IMG/VR virus record: IMGVR_UViG_3300023176_002353
Coordinates: 1 to 26,481 of that record
DNA length: 26,481 nucleotides
Strand: one strand, 5' to 3'
From: a virus
Both the position numbers and the translations under genes were made by a program. The stretch's first letter is position 1, and each line of letters begins with the position of its first letter. This document shows positions 1 to 5,699 of the stretch, piece by piece. The notes under the pieces were generated by a model, which made no database searches, was not told where the DNA came from, and was given only the letters and a program-made list of their open reading frames with translations.

Positions 1-95
1 TATTTTTCACGTTCTTCTTTTGTTAGGCTTTTATACCAAGCACGATCCTTTGTGTCAATTGCTCGCATTTCGCTTTTAATATCTAGTTTACTCAT
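1..95 (-). CDS. N-terminal fragment of a conserved hypothetical protein
   Basis: The minus strand opens an ATG at 93-95 and reads 31 codons without a stop to the window edge; the protein begins MSKLDIKSEM and is rich in charged residues. Its start overlaps the TAA of the upstream gene by one base (TAATG), a coupling used repeatedly in this genome. That coupling is the main reason to accept it as real. I do not recognise a domain in the visible part. It lies just downstream of UvsW, in a replication and repair context; a DNA-polymerase accessory role is possible but nothing here shows it. Confidence 0.7.
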   Translation of the reverse strand, partial: MSKLDIKSEMRAIDTKDRAWYKSLTKEEREK

Positions 96-595
96 TACCA
101 AAGATCCGCTGTACTTAACACATCTGGTATCTTACTTGTTTCCTTAACAATAAAAATACAATCAGGATTTTCTTTTTCGCTTAGTGGTACTGTTAGTATA
201 TGCCCATATTTTAGTTTGGGAAAGTACCATTTTACTTCTTGAAAAATATTAACAATCTCAATTTCTGTAAATGCAGGGATAAAGCCAGTAATTGGATTAA
301 ACACAAAACTTTTAAACCCTCTATCATTTAAACTTGTGACAGGTAATACTTCTGGGTCGCCGATTGTAGGATCACAACATACTATACTCCAATCTAACGG
401 AACTTTTAGTGTTTTATTTCCTATTTTTAATACAGCCGCAGGACTATTAAAACTTTCTAAAAACACTAGCGGAACAAATATGTAGTCTGCATTATCTTTG
501 TCTGTATAATCTAGTACACAATAACGAATATCATCTATTTCTTCTGGTACAAAATCTACATCATATCCCTGATTTTCTACTGTTAATATTTTCAT
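95..595 (-). CDS. Conserved hypothetical protein of marine T4-like phages
   Basis: This 166-residue protein has no signal peptide or membrane segment. It is rich in beta-forming hydrophobic stretches (YIFVPLVFLESF, then WSIVCCDP, then VKWYFPKLKYG). From memory, a very similar protein sits beside uvsW in cyanophages, where it is also unassigned. The ATG at 593-595 shares an ATGA with the TGA of uvsW (4-nt overlap), so the two are co-transcribed and probably translationally coupled. Its function is unknown; the coupling to UvsW suggests a role in DNA repair or replication, by inference only. Confidence 0.85.
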   Translation of the reverse strand: MKILTVENQGYDVDFVPEEIDDIRYCVLDYTDKDNADYIFVPLVFLESFNSPAAVLKIGNKTLKVPLDWSIVCCDPTIGDPEVLPVTSLNDRGFKSFVFNPITGFIPAFTEIEIVNIFQEVKWYFPKLKYGHILTVPLSEKENPDCIFIVKETSKIPDVLSTADLW

Positions 596-2046
596 TTGTA
601 ATCTACTTTCTCTACACGGAAAGGATAGTTTGCTTCTTTGTAAAACTTTTTTCTCTCCGTTAAATGCCTTTTGCTAAATTTAGCACTACTTGTTATATCC
701 CATATTTGCACATGGTCTTTGTCTTTTGCTTTACGTATTCCACGACCTATTGATTGAATAACACGTACAAAAGATTTGCCAGGCTCAATAAGGACCAAGT
801 TAAAGATACGAGGAATATTAATCCCCACGGCAGCGACCCCATAGGTTGCAATAATGATTTTATTGTCTGCTCCAGATACTTCATCGTATTCATCTTTTCT
901 ATCTGTTGTTTTCATTGCACCGCTAATAAAAACTGTGTCCTCACCAAGTCGTTCAACTAATCCTTCGCCTGCTTTAATACGGTCAACTAGCACAAGTGTA
1001 TTACCCGACTCTGCCATACGTGCAATTAGTTCACTTACATAGTCTAAACGATTTCTGTCTGTTGTCAAGTAAGTCAACTCGCTTTGATAGTTGCCATAGC
1101 TAACTGTATCCTGTAACTGTAATATGTTAACATCACATTGTGCTAGTACACCTTGCTCTTGCAGTTCGCTTGCTGCTAGCTGGTGTACAACTTCTCCTAA
1201 GCCTACTTCCAAACTTAGACGTTCATGATCTGCTTTGGGTATTGTACCTGTTAGTCCCCAACGAATAGGAACGTTACGGAAACTGCCAGTTAACAGTTTC
1301 TTTAGTACATCTGCTTTTGCTTGGTGTACTTCGTCTACCATAATGCATACTACATCTTCGGCAAACTCGTCTAAACTCATTTCACTTTCGCCATCACGAA
1401 AACGTTTTTCAATAATGTTTAAACTTTGCCAAGTACAGATGGTATGTGTTTTACCAAACTCTTTACGGTCACCAAAGTACACACCAACATCAAGTCCTAA
1501 GTTAATGTAGTCTGCTTCTGTTTGTGTTACCAAGTCTTTGTTTGGAACAATAACAATACTACGTCCGTAAGGTTCTATTAAGTTGCTTAGTGCAGCCGTC
1601 ATTAGTGTCTTGCCTGCACCTGTTGCAATCTCTTGTATGCTTTGATTATTTTCTAAAAACTTGTTAATAATACTTACTTGATAGTCACGTAACACAACAG
1701 GCTCACCGGCAGCAGGATGTTTATCAGGCCATGTTCTATCACTAAAGTGATCTTCTGTAATTTGTTGGAAATCAAAGTTCCATGTATTGCGATTATCCTC
1801 TACTTCGAATTCATATTTGTTTTCCTGTAATATAGGAATAATATGACTAAGTGCATTAACAAAAGTATTGCCACCCATAGTAAAGAACCCTACACAGCCA
1901 TCCCAACGTCCTAGTTTATACGCTGGTACATGTCTTGCATAAGGCAAAAAGAACTTTAGTTTTTGTTCACACTTACGACGAGTTTGCAAATCGAGACCTT
2001 CGACTTTACAATTAACTTCGTCTTTGAGGATAATTTTACACTTCAT
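592..2046 (-). CDS. uvsW: UvsW-like superfamily 2 DNA/RNA helicase
   Basis: UvsW unwinds branched DNA and R-loops in T4 and helps shift replication from origin-dependent to recombination-dependent initiation. The 484 residues (T4 UvsW is about 500) carry the SF2 motifs in order: motif I GAGKT at about 143-147, motif II DEVH at 238-241, motif III GLTGT at 264-268 and motif VI QSIGRGIRK at 431-439. The N-terminal ~110 residues match the small UvsW N-domain (LGRWDG signature near 45-50). The ATG at 2044-2046 is preferred because a sigma70-like -10 box ends exactly 6 nt before it and there is no Shine-Dalgarno, so the mRNA should be leaderless. It is the first gene of the unit running off the left edge. 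Confidence 0.95.
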   Translation of the reverse strand: MKCKIILKDEVNCKVEGLDLQTRRKCEQKLKFFLPYARHVPAYKLGRWDGCVGFFTMGGNTFVNALSHIIPILQENKYEFEVEDNRNTWNFDFQQITEDHFSDRTWPDKHPAAGEPVVLRDYQVSIINKFLENNQSIQEIATGAGKTLMTAALSNLIEPYGRSIVIVPNKDLVTQTEADYINLGLDVGVYFGDRKEFGKTHTICTWQSLNIIEKRFRDGESEMSLDEFAEDVVCIMVDEVHQAKADVLKKLLTGSFRNVPIRWGLTGTIPKADHERLSLEVGLGEVVHQLAASELQEQGVLAQCDVNILQLQDTVSYGNYQSELTYLTTDRNRLDYVSELIARMAESGNTLVLVDRIKAGEGLVERLGEDTVFISGAMKTTDRKDEYDEVSGADNKIIIATYGVAAVGINIPRIFNLVLIEPGKSFVRVIQSIGRGIRKAKDKDHVQIWDITSSAKFSKRHLTERKKFYKEANYPFRVEKVDYK

Positions 2047-2052
2047 AAGTTT

Positions 2053-2081
2053 ACTATAACCTAAGATTGTTTTTTTGTCAA
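2053..2081 (-). promoter_or_regulatory. Sigma70-type promoter of uvsW (leaderless)
   Basis: On the minus strand TTGACA (2076-2081), a 17-nt spacer and TATAGT (2053-2058) form a near-consensus promoter. Six bases (AAACTT) separate the -10 box from the uvsW ATG, so the predicted transcription start is at, or within a base or so of, the A of the ATG. No ribosome-binding site is visible. Confidence 0.85.
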
Positions 2082-2109
2082 GAAGTACATAAATACTTAT
2101 ATAAAAGAA

Positions 2110-2140
2110 GGGCTAGTAAGATGTCTTACCTTACTAGCCC
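2110..2140 (-). terminator. Rho-independent terminator after the AAA+ ATPase gene
   Basis: On the minus strand an 11-bp perfect stem (GGGCTAGTAAG / CTTACTAGCCC) with a 9-nt loop is followed by TTCTTTTAT. It lies between the AAA+ ATPase gene and the uvsW promoter and would separate the two units. Confidence 0.85.
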
Positions 2141-2146
2141 CTAGTT

Positions 2147-2202
2147 AAACCCGGCGTGTGAGAGTGAGAGTGACGCAGACAGAGGAGTCCACTACCGGGT
2201 TT
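2147..2202 (-). other. Structured 3' untranslated element with ACCCGG/CCGGGT outer stem
   Basis: Directly after the stop of the AAA+ ATPase gene, the minus strand has AAACCCGG paired at distance with CCGGGTTT. The ~40-nt interior contains a possible second stem (AGTGGAC with GTCACT) and a CACTCT direct repeat. It precedes the terminator at 2110-2140. On the plus strand the same structure is followed by TTTTATTTTTT and would look like a terminator, but no plus-strand gene is upstream. A similar A-rich stretch followed by ACCCGG lies just 3' of the gp32 gene. Confidence 0.5.
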
Positions 2203-2208
2203 TATTTT

Positions 2209-3225
2209 TTAAGCACGTTTCATGCAGGTCATTTCTACATAACGTTGCCATTTATCACCGTTCATCCGTTTAAGGTCGGCGATTTTTAATACCATGCGCA
2301 GACTCATTTCACGAATCTTGTCACGGTTGCTAAAGATGTAATCAAGTAATTTATCTTGTTCATCTTGCGAGAAGTTATATTCTTGCAACATGCCATCTTT
2401 AACGATTTGTTTACAGCGCAAGAACTTGTCTCGCATTGTGTCTAGTGTCAGATCCAAGTAGTGACAACGTGACATAATAGCATCCAAGTGATCCTTCAAC
2501 TTACCACGTGTCTTATCAAACTTGAGGTTCGTAATAAAGATAATCGAACCTTTAAACTCAAACCGATCTGGGATACCTTCGTTAACTAGTGCACGGCTTT
2601 CCGAACGCCAACTTAGGTAACGCTTTGGGCTACTGTCTAGTGCAGCCTTTAGCAAGTTGAGTGAAGTCTCATCATACAGCACACTATCACAGTCGTCTAG
2701 TACTAGTACTGAGCCTGCCTCTGAATACTCATACAATAGTTTGAACAAACCAATTGGCGAAGCAGCGCCTTTTTCCATACCATATTTACGACCAGTGTTG
2801 CCTGAGCCTCCACCCATCTTATTCATTAGTTCCGCTTCACGTATTACTTTCTCAACTCCGTAGGACTTGCCTACACCTGGAGGTCCAGTAACAACCATTC
2901 CACGTACTACACCGTCACAACTTGCGTATGTCATATCTTCCAAAATTTGAAAACGCTCACGCAAGCGTTCGATAACTTGTTCGTCTGTTTCTTTTGTAGA
3001 AGTAGCAGACTCGACTACTTCGCCGTCTTTGACCAATTCAAAGTACTCCGGACTTTTTACTGTAACACGAATGTTACCATCTGGCATGCCTGCATGTTCT
3101 GTGCCGTCTACTGTAATGTAGTTGCTTTTGGCACCTTCTGTGTATTCTTTAACAAGTGTAAACACTGTGTCGGTTACTGGCATGTTACGGTAGCTTCCGT
3201 TACGAATTAAAACTTGTTGTTGCAT
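2209..3225 (-). CDS. AAA+ ATPase, role unknown
   Basis: A 338-residue AAA+ ATPase. The first ~100 residues are not recognised and end in a charged helix. The core has Walker A GPPGVGKS at 114-121, Walker B VLVLDDCD at 173-180, a sensor-1 like ITN at 231-233 and a candidate arginine finger in MSRC near 251-254. The C-terminal part is helical. The DDCD form of Walker B and the lack of clamp-loader features argue against it being gp44. It resembles AAA+ proteins annotated only as ATPase in marine phages. A Shine-Dalgarno-like GGAGTG lies upstream of the ATG at 3223-3225, and the gene ends in its own structured 3' region and terminator. It may remodel a protein or nucleic-acid complex; the substrate is unknown. 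Confidence 0.85.
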   Translation of the reverse strand: MQQQVLIRNGSYRNMPVTDTVFTLVKEYTEGAKSNYITVDGTEHAGMPDGNIRVTVKSPEYFELVKDGEVVESATSTKETDEQVIERLRERFQILEDMTYASCDGVVRGMVVTGPPGVGKSYGVEKVIREAELMNKMGGGSGNTGRKYGMEKGAASPIGLFKLLYEYSEAGSVLVLDDCDSVLYDETSLNLLKAALDSSPKRYLSWRSESRALVNEGIPDRFEFKGSIIFITNLKFDKTRGKLKDHLDAIMSRCHYLDLTLDTMRDKFLRCKQIVKDGMLQEYNFSQDEQDKLLDYIFSNRDKIREMSLRMVLKIADLKRMNGDKWQRYVEMTCMKRA

Positions 3226-3260
3226 GGTCTCTCACTCCATTAAACTGTTTCTGTCTATAA

Positions 3261-3293
3261 GTTGACAATAACATCTATATATCTACTGTCAAC
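3261..3293. repeat. Inverted repeat GTTGACA / TGTCAAC upstream of the AAA+ gene
   Basis: Seven-base arms (3261-3267 and 3287-3293) flank a 19-nt AT-rich centre in the only intergenic gap between the 233-residue protein gene and the AAA+ ATPase gene. Each arm contains a consensus -35 hexamer facing inward, one per strand, but no good -10 lies 16-18 nt away. It could be an operator or a poor promoter. Confidence 0.45.
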
Positions 3294-3990
3294 CTTTTTC
3301 TTCTACTTTTACGTAATTAATTACAGTTTCTTTACAATCACTGAACTTGCTCACGTCATGTTGCTTTACTTTACCAGTAATAATAACACGGCGTCCTTCT
3401 AGCAATCCTGCAATGTCGGGCTCTTTGCTAAAGAAGAACTTAACAATGTTCTCATCGTTGTTGACACAAGTTACCAAATGTATTCCATACTTAGCAATAA
3501 ACTTTACGTCCTTGACAAGAACTTCAAAACGCAAACGCTCGCCTGGTGTACCAACAAATTCACTTTTAGGACGCATGTCGCTAAACCAGTCATCTAGACT
3601 TTGACGTTTTTCTTGCACACGGAAACTATTTGGTAAGCTAGCAATAATACTAACACCAAAGTTATCACATTGTGTATCGCTAAGAGTTTTTAGTACATTT
3701 TCTTCAAATGAATTCATTGTACCCATTAGTTTTTTGGCAACCAAACTATCACGGAAAGTGTTAGTAATTTCTTTGGCTTGAGCTTTTACATCCTCAGATA
3801 TTTCGGGCATCTCAAAATCTTCGACACCGTTCAAATAACTTGAAATAGTAGTTTTGTTGTCGTATACATGTTTAGACGACTCGTGATCATAATAACCGTA
3901 ACCGCTTTTAATAAAACCTTGCGCAGAGTCTACAATAATAGCCAATTGAAGAACTTGCTCTGTATTATACAATGTACGCTGTTTAGCCAT
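3289..3990 (-). CDS. Hypothetical protein with OB-fold-like C-terminal domain
   Basis: A 233-residue protein with two visible parts. The N-terminal ~130 residues are mixed and unrecognised (begins MAKQRTLYNT). The C-terminal ~75 residues (FIAKYGIHLVTCVN, VKFFFSK, RRVIITGKVKQHDVSKF, then ETVINYVKV) have the strand pattern and GKVKxH motif often seen in small OB-like domains at the ends of phage DNA-metabolism proteins. This suggests nucleic-acid binding, but only by resemblance. It starts with a good AAGGAGT ribosome-binding site and follows the 69-residue gene closely (11-nt gap), so they share a transcript from the promoter at 4244-4272. Confidence 0.8.
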   Translation of the reverse strand: MAKQRTLYNTEQVLQLAIIVDSAQGFIKSGYGYYDHESSKHVYDNKTTISSYLNGVEDFEMPEISEDVKAQAKEITNTFRDSLVAKKLMGTMNSFEENVLKTLSDTQCDNFGVSIIASLPNSFRVQEKRQSLDDWFSDMRPKSEFVGTPGERLRFEVLVKDVKFIAKYGIHLVTCVNNDENIVKFFFSKEPDIAGLLEGRRVIITGKVKQHDVSKFSDCKETVINYVKVEEKG

Positions 3991-4001
3991 CTTTGGACTC
4001 C

Positions 4002-4211
4002 TTATACGCTCAGTGGACCTTTAAAATTACGGATACGTTCGTTAGCCTTTTCTTGTTCCCATTCGGCAACCTTATCCCAACTACGACACATAGCCCATTT
4101 ACCGCTGTTTGACATTTCAGCGTGACGCTTACGAGCTTGTTTTTCGGTTAAACCTGACATGTAAAAGTAGTCTGGATTCTCACCGTAGTTACGTGCTTCA
4201 ACTGCCCACAT
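4002..4211 (-). CDS. Small hypothetical protein (69 aa)
   Basis: A 69-residue, strongly charged protein beginning MWAVEARNYG, with a Trp/Cys-containing centre (KWAMCRSWDKVAEW) and a basic-acidic tail. No known motif is recognised. The ATG at 4209-4211 has AGGAGA 6 nt upstream, and the nearest promoter (4244-4272) is the consensus shared by three other places in this window. It is the first gene of a unit with the 233-residue protein. Confidence 0.75.
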   Translation of the reverse strand: MWAVEARNYGENPDYFYMSGLTEKQARKRHAEMSNSGKWAMCRSWDKVAEWEQEKANERIRNFKGPLSV

Positions 4212-4243
4212 ATTGATCTCCTATTGCTAACGTCTACATATAT

Positions 4244-4272
4244 AATATAGTGGTTTTACAACCCAATGTCAA
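4244..4272 (-). promoter_or_regulatory. Sigma70-type promoter, conserved CACTATATTATATATGTA family
   Basis: TTGACA (4267-4272), a 17-nt spacer and TATATT (4244-4249) on the minus strand. The sequence around and after the -10 (CACTATATTATATATGTA) is identical to those at about 7043 and 7673, which points to one regulon. Confidence 0.88.
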
Positions 4273-4276
4273 CAGG

Positions 4277-4302
4277 AAACGCAAGAAAAGAATCCTGCGT
4301 TT
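4277..4302 (-). terminator. Terminator-like hairpin after the 71-aa gene
   Basis: Stem AAACGCA / TGCGTTT around GGATTCTTTTCT on the minus strand, directly upstream of the promoter at 4244-4272. The T tract is weak on this strand (TTTCCTGTT). It closely matches the hairpin at 7706-7732 in sequence and position, including the flanking TTACAACCCTTTG. Confidence 0.6.
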
Positions 4303-4321
4303 TCAAAGGGTTGTAATTTTT

Positions 4322-4537
4322 TTATGCAACTTTTTTATATTCTCGGATTGTTTCGTGTGTCATTACACCGATAATCCAATTTTCTGCAGCATCTTCAACA
4401 TAAGTGTAACTGTTGTTAGGATACTCAATTTCGCCTACATGCTTTCCATTTTCATAAAAGGTACAACTTAGAATTTCTTTACTGATACTAATCACTGCAG
4501 ATTTTTCTTCGTTTTTAAATGTCTTTAGAATCTTCAT
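4322..4537 (-). CDS. Small conserved phage protein (71 aa)
   Basis: A 71-residue protein beginning MKILKTFKNE and containing YVEDAAENWIIGV near residues 46-58. That motif recurs, from memory, in small uncharacterised proteins of marine T4-like phages. It is predicted to be soluble, with several beta strands in the first half. AAAGGG precedes the ATG at 4535-4537. It overlaps the end of the 61-residue gene by 23 nt, and a terminator-like hairpin follows its stop. Confidence 0.75.
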   Translation of the reverse strand: MKILKTFKNEEKSAVISISKEILSCTFYENGKHVGEIEYPNNSYTYVEDAAENWIIGVMTHETIREYKKVA

Positions 4538-4700
4538 TGTAACCCTTTCTTAATTGTTTTGCTTCGTTACGCAGTTGTTTGGTTGTACTACGTTTTATCT
4601 TTTGTTTTTTAACTTTTTGTTTTCTAGGATCAGTAGTGTAATCCTGTACTGTTTCATCAACAGTATTATTCATTGGATACAGATTTTCTTTTTTTCTCAT
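4515..4700 (-). CDS. Small, very basic hypothetical protein (61 aa)
   Basis: The reading frame gives 61 residues, starting MRKKENLYPM and ending in a Lys/Arg-rich half (RKQKVKKQKIKRSTTKQL), which suggests nucleic-acid binding. The ATG at 4698-4700 overlaps the TGA of the zinc-ribbon gene as ATGA, so I choose it. A longer upstream frame would overlap that gene almost completely. An internal ATG at 4673 is a possible alternative start. Function is unknown. Confidence 0.6.
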   Translation of the reverse strand: MRKKENLYPMNNTVDETVQDYTTDPRKQKVKKQKIKRSTTKQLRNEAKQLRKGYNEDSKDI

Positions 4701-4867
4701 TTGTCGACTTCTTGATCTTTCTCTACACGACATTTTGTTCCACAGCCAGGACAATATAATGATGCTCTGTCTATGCAATACTTTTCTTCCATTGTAGGGA
4801 ATGACCAATAGTGCTTGCATTTACTGCAAGTCAAGTGCCAGATGATTTCTTTCTGTGCTCGTATCAT
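4697..4867 (-). CDS. Zinc-ribbon protein (56 aa)
   Basis: A 56-residue frame begins MIRAQKEIIW and carries two cysteine pairs, CSKC at 14-17 and CPGC at 39-42, the spacing of a rubredoxin-type zinc ribbon. C31 and C46 are extra. From memory, similar zinc-ribbon proteins occur in marine T4-like phages. Such domains usually bind nucleic acid or protein partners; the role here is unknown. It has no Shine-Dalgarno: the ATG (4865-4867) lies exactly 5 nt after a late-type box at 4873-4880, predicting a leaderless late mRNA. Its TGA overlaps the start of the next gene (ATGA). Confidence 0.85.
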   Translation of the reverse strand: MIRAQKEIIWHLTCSKCKHYWSFPTMEEKYCIDRASLYCPGCGTKCRVEKDQEVDK

Positions 4868-4872
4868 AAATT

Positions 4873-4880
4873 TATTTATG
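4873..4880 (-). promoter_or_regulatory. T4-late-type promoter of the zinc-ribbon gene
   Basis: CATAAATA on the minus strand, one base off the T4 late consensus TATAAATA, followed by 5 nt (AATTT) and the ATG. It overlaps the stop codon of the upstream gene. Confidence 0.65.
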
Positions 4881-5064
4881 TTGGTTTTTCTTCACGATAG
4901 ACACAAACTGCTTGACTTCCTGGTGGATAATAACCTTCTTTGCCGCCTACTGTAAAACTCATATCTTCACGTATTTCAAAACACTCATACATAGTTTCAA
5001 AATCTGCTACTACAGTAGACTCTAGTTTACCCCCTATGAAGACAAGGTAAACTAAAGTCCACAT
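4876..5064 (-). CDS. Small hypothetical protein (62 aa)
   Basis: A 62-residue protein beginning MWTLVYLVFIGG. The hydrophobic start is too short and strand-like for a clear membrane helix. It then contains FETMYECFEIRE (residues about 22-33) and ends AVCVYREEKPT. Similar short proteins with an FxTMxECxxxRE core are, from memory, frequent in marine phages. The start at 5062-5064 has GGAGAG about 6 nt upstream. The leader comes straight out of the RNA-like block at 5082-5310, so the mRNA may carry that structure as its 5' region. Confidence 0.7.
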   Translation of the reverse strand: MWTLVYLVFIGGKLESTVVADFETMYECFEIREDMSFTVGGKEGYYPPGSQAVCVYREEKPT

Positions 5065-5081
5065 TTTTTCTCTCCAAAAGG

Positions 5082-5310
5082 TGCCGGTCCTCTGTGTTCT
5101 TATCTATGGGATCTCGGCTTAATAATATGTGTGGGAAGGATTAGGATCCTCCAATGAGCCACTGCCAGTACTACCTGTCTAACTGGACTCATACCTGTCT
5201 GCATCCGCTAAGACGAACCGCTAAGTTCCTTCGACATTACCTTAGCCCCATACTGTAAGGGCTTATTCAGTCACCACGATCCACGACCCGTCGGTCTGGA
5301 AACTGTATTA
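5082..5310 (-). ncRNA. Candidate structured non-coding RNA of unknown class
   Basis: About 229 bases hold no convincing ORF on either strand. G+C is close to 48% by hand count over 5101-5310, clearly above the AT-rich neighbourhood and similar to the tRNA genes beside it. In plus-strand notation there are several plausible helices: GGAAGGAT with ATCCTCC, TGAG..CCAGT with ACTGG..CTCA, AGCCC with GGGCT, and GACC with GGTC. There are also direct repeat pairs TACCTGTCT (period 20), CCGCTAAG (period 13) and CCACGA (period 7). It adjoins tRNA-Thr and lies downstream of the promoter at 5660-5688. I do not recognise tmRNA, RNase P RNA, 6S or a ribozyme core. Strand and ends are inferred from the neighbours. 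Confidence 0.5.
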
Positions 5311-5386
5311 TGGTGCCGCTTGAGAGACTTGAACTCCCGACCCACTGATTACAAATCAGTTGCTCTACCAGCTGAGCTAAAGCGGC
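5311..5386 (-). tRNA. tRNA-Thr (anticodon TGT)
   Basis: Complete cloverleaf on the minus strand: acceptor GCCGCTT pairs with AAGCGGC, D-arm GCTC..GAGC, anticodon stem ACTGA/TCAGT with loop TTTGTAA, T-loop TTCAAGT, and an encoded CCA end. It reads ACA, an A-ending codon. Confidence 0.97.
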
Positions 5387-5387
5387 G

Positions 5388-5465
5388 TTATCTTCTTACT
5401 CTACAAGTTGAACACCAATCATTGTGTCCTAACTCGTTTTTGCATTCTGTACATACTTTATTCAT
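5388..5465 (-). CDS. 25-residue Cys4 microprotein between two tRNA genes
   Basis: The 91-base gap between tRNA-Thr and tRNA-Ser encodes a 25-residue frame starting MNKVCTECKN. CTEC is at 5-8, CSTC at 18-21 and the tail is RVRR. Two CxxC pairs ten residues apart form a plausible minimal zinc knuckle, and the basic tail could touch RNA or DNA. There is no Shine-Dalgarno. Instead AATAAATA lies exactly 5 nt before the ATG, the same layout as gp17, gp13 and the zinc-ribbon gene, which supports real expression as a leaderless late message. The stop lies 1 base from the 5' end of tRNA-Thr. A chance ORF cannot be excluded. Confidence 0.55.
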   Translation of the reverse strand: MNKVCTECKNELGHNDWCSTCRVRR

Positions 5466-5470
5466 ATGTT

Positions 5471-5478
5471 TATTTATT
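5471..5478 (-). promoter_or_regulatory. T4-late-type box of the Cys4 micro-ORF
   Basis: AATAAATA on the minus strand, 5 nt before the micro-ORF ATG. Its first base is the last A of the CCA end of tRNA-Ser. Confidence 0.5.
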
Positions 5479-5567
5479 GGCGGAAGCGGTGGGATTCGAA
5501 CCCACGAGACGCTTTCACGTCTAACGGTTTAGTAGACCGGCGCTTTCAACCACTCAGCCACGCTTCC
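5478..5567 (-). tRNA. tRNA-Ser with unusual anticodon ACT
   Basis: A class II tRNA with a long variable arm (AGACG..CGTCT): acceptor GGAAGCG/CGCTTCC, T-loop TTCGAAT, encoded CCA. The anticodon loop is CTACTAA on stem CCGGT/ACCGT, giving ACT where bacterial tRNA-Ser for AGY codons has GCT. The outermost anticodon-stem pair is a C-T mismatch. The class and amino acid are clear from the shape and long arm; the anticodon is the oddity. Confidence 0.9.
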
Positions 5568-5573
5568 TATATT

Positions 5574-5648
5574 TGGCTCCAGATGTAGGGATCGAACCTA
5601 CGACCAATTGATTAACAGTCAACTGCTCTACCGCTGAGCTAATCTGGA
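5574..5648 (-). tRNA. tRNA-Asn (anticodon GTT)
   Basis: Acceptor TCCAGAT/ATCTGGA, anticodon loop CTGTTAA, T-loop TTCGATC and an encoded CCA. It is the first tRNA after the promoter at 5660-5688. Confidence 0.97.
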
Positions 5649-5659
5649 ATGTTAACAAC

Positions 5660-5688
5660 AATATAATATATAAACTATTGTTTGTCAA
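5660..5688 (-). promoter_or_regulatory. Sigma70-type promoter inside the tRNA cluster
   Basis: TTGACA (5683-5688), a 17-nt spacer and TATATT (5660-5665) on the minus strand. The expected start is only a few bases before the 5' end of tRNA-Asn. It should drive tRNA-Asn, tRNA-Ser, tRNA-Thr and probably the RNA-like block. Confidence 0.85.
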
Positions 5689-5699
5689 CAATTATTTTA

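Noticed and set aside
2209-3225. Clamp loader large subunit gp44
   Set aside because: It is AAA+, but Walker B is DDCD rather than DExx, the SRC region is not flanked by clamp-loader motifs and the N-terminal 100 residues do not fit.
4515-4820. A 101-residue reading of the basic small gene
   Set aside because: It would overlap almost the whole zinc-ribbon gene, which has Cys pairs, a late promoter and coupling; the shorter ATGA-coupled start is preferred.
5082-5310. tmRNA, RNase P RNA or a coding gene in the RNA-like block
   Set aside because: No alanyl-tRNA-like ends or ALAA tag, no conserved RNase P core, and only very short ORFs (such as one starting MSKELSGSS) with no support.
5320-5532. 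Plus-strand ORF with RDLNSRPTDYKSVALPAEL and GSGGIRTHETLSRL
   Set aside because: These are the well-known false peptides read from the antisense strand of tRNA genes (here tRNA-Thr and tRNA-Ser).
5478-5567. Amber-suppressor reading (anticodon CTA) of tRNA-Ser
   Set aside because: Taking CTA as the anticodon would destroy the anticodon stem; the 7-nt loop CTACTAA fixes ACT.
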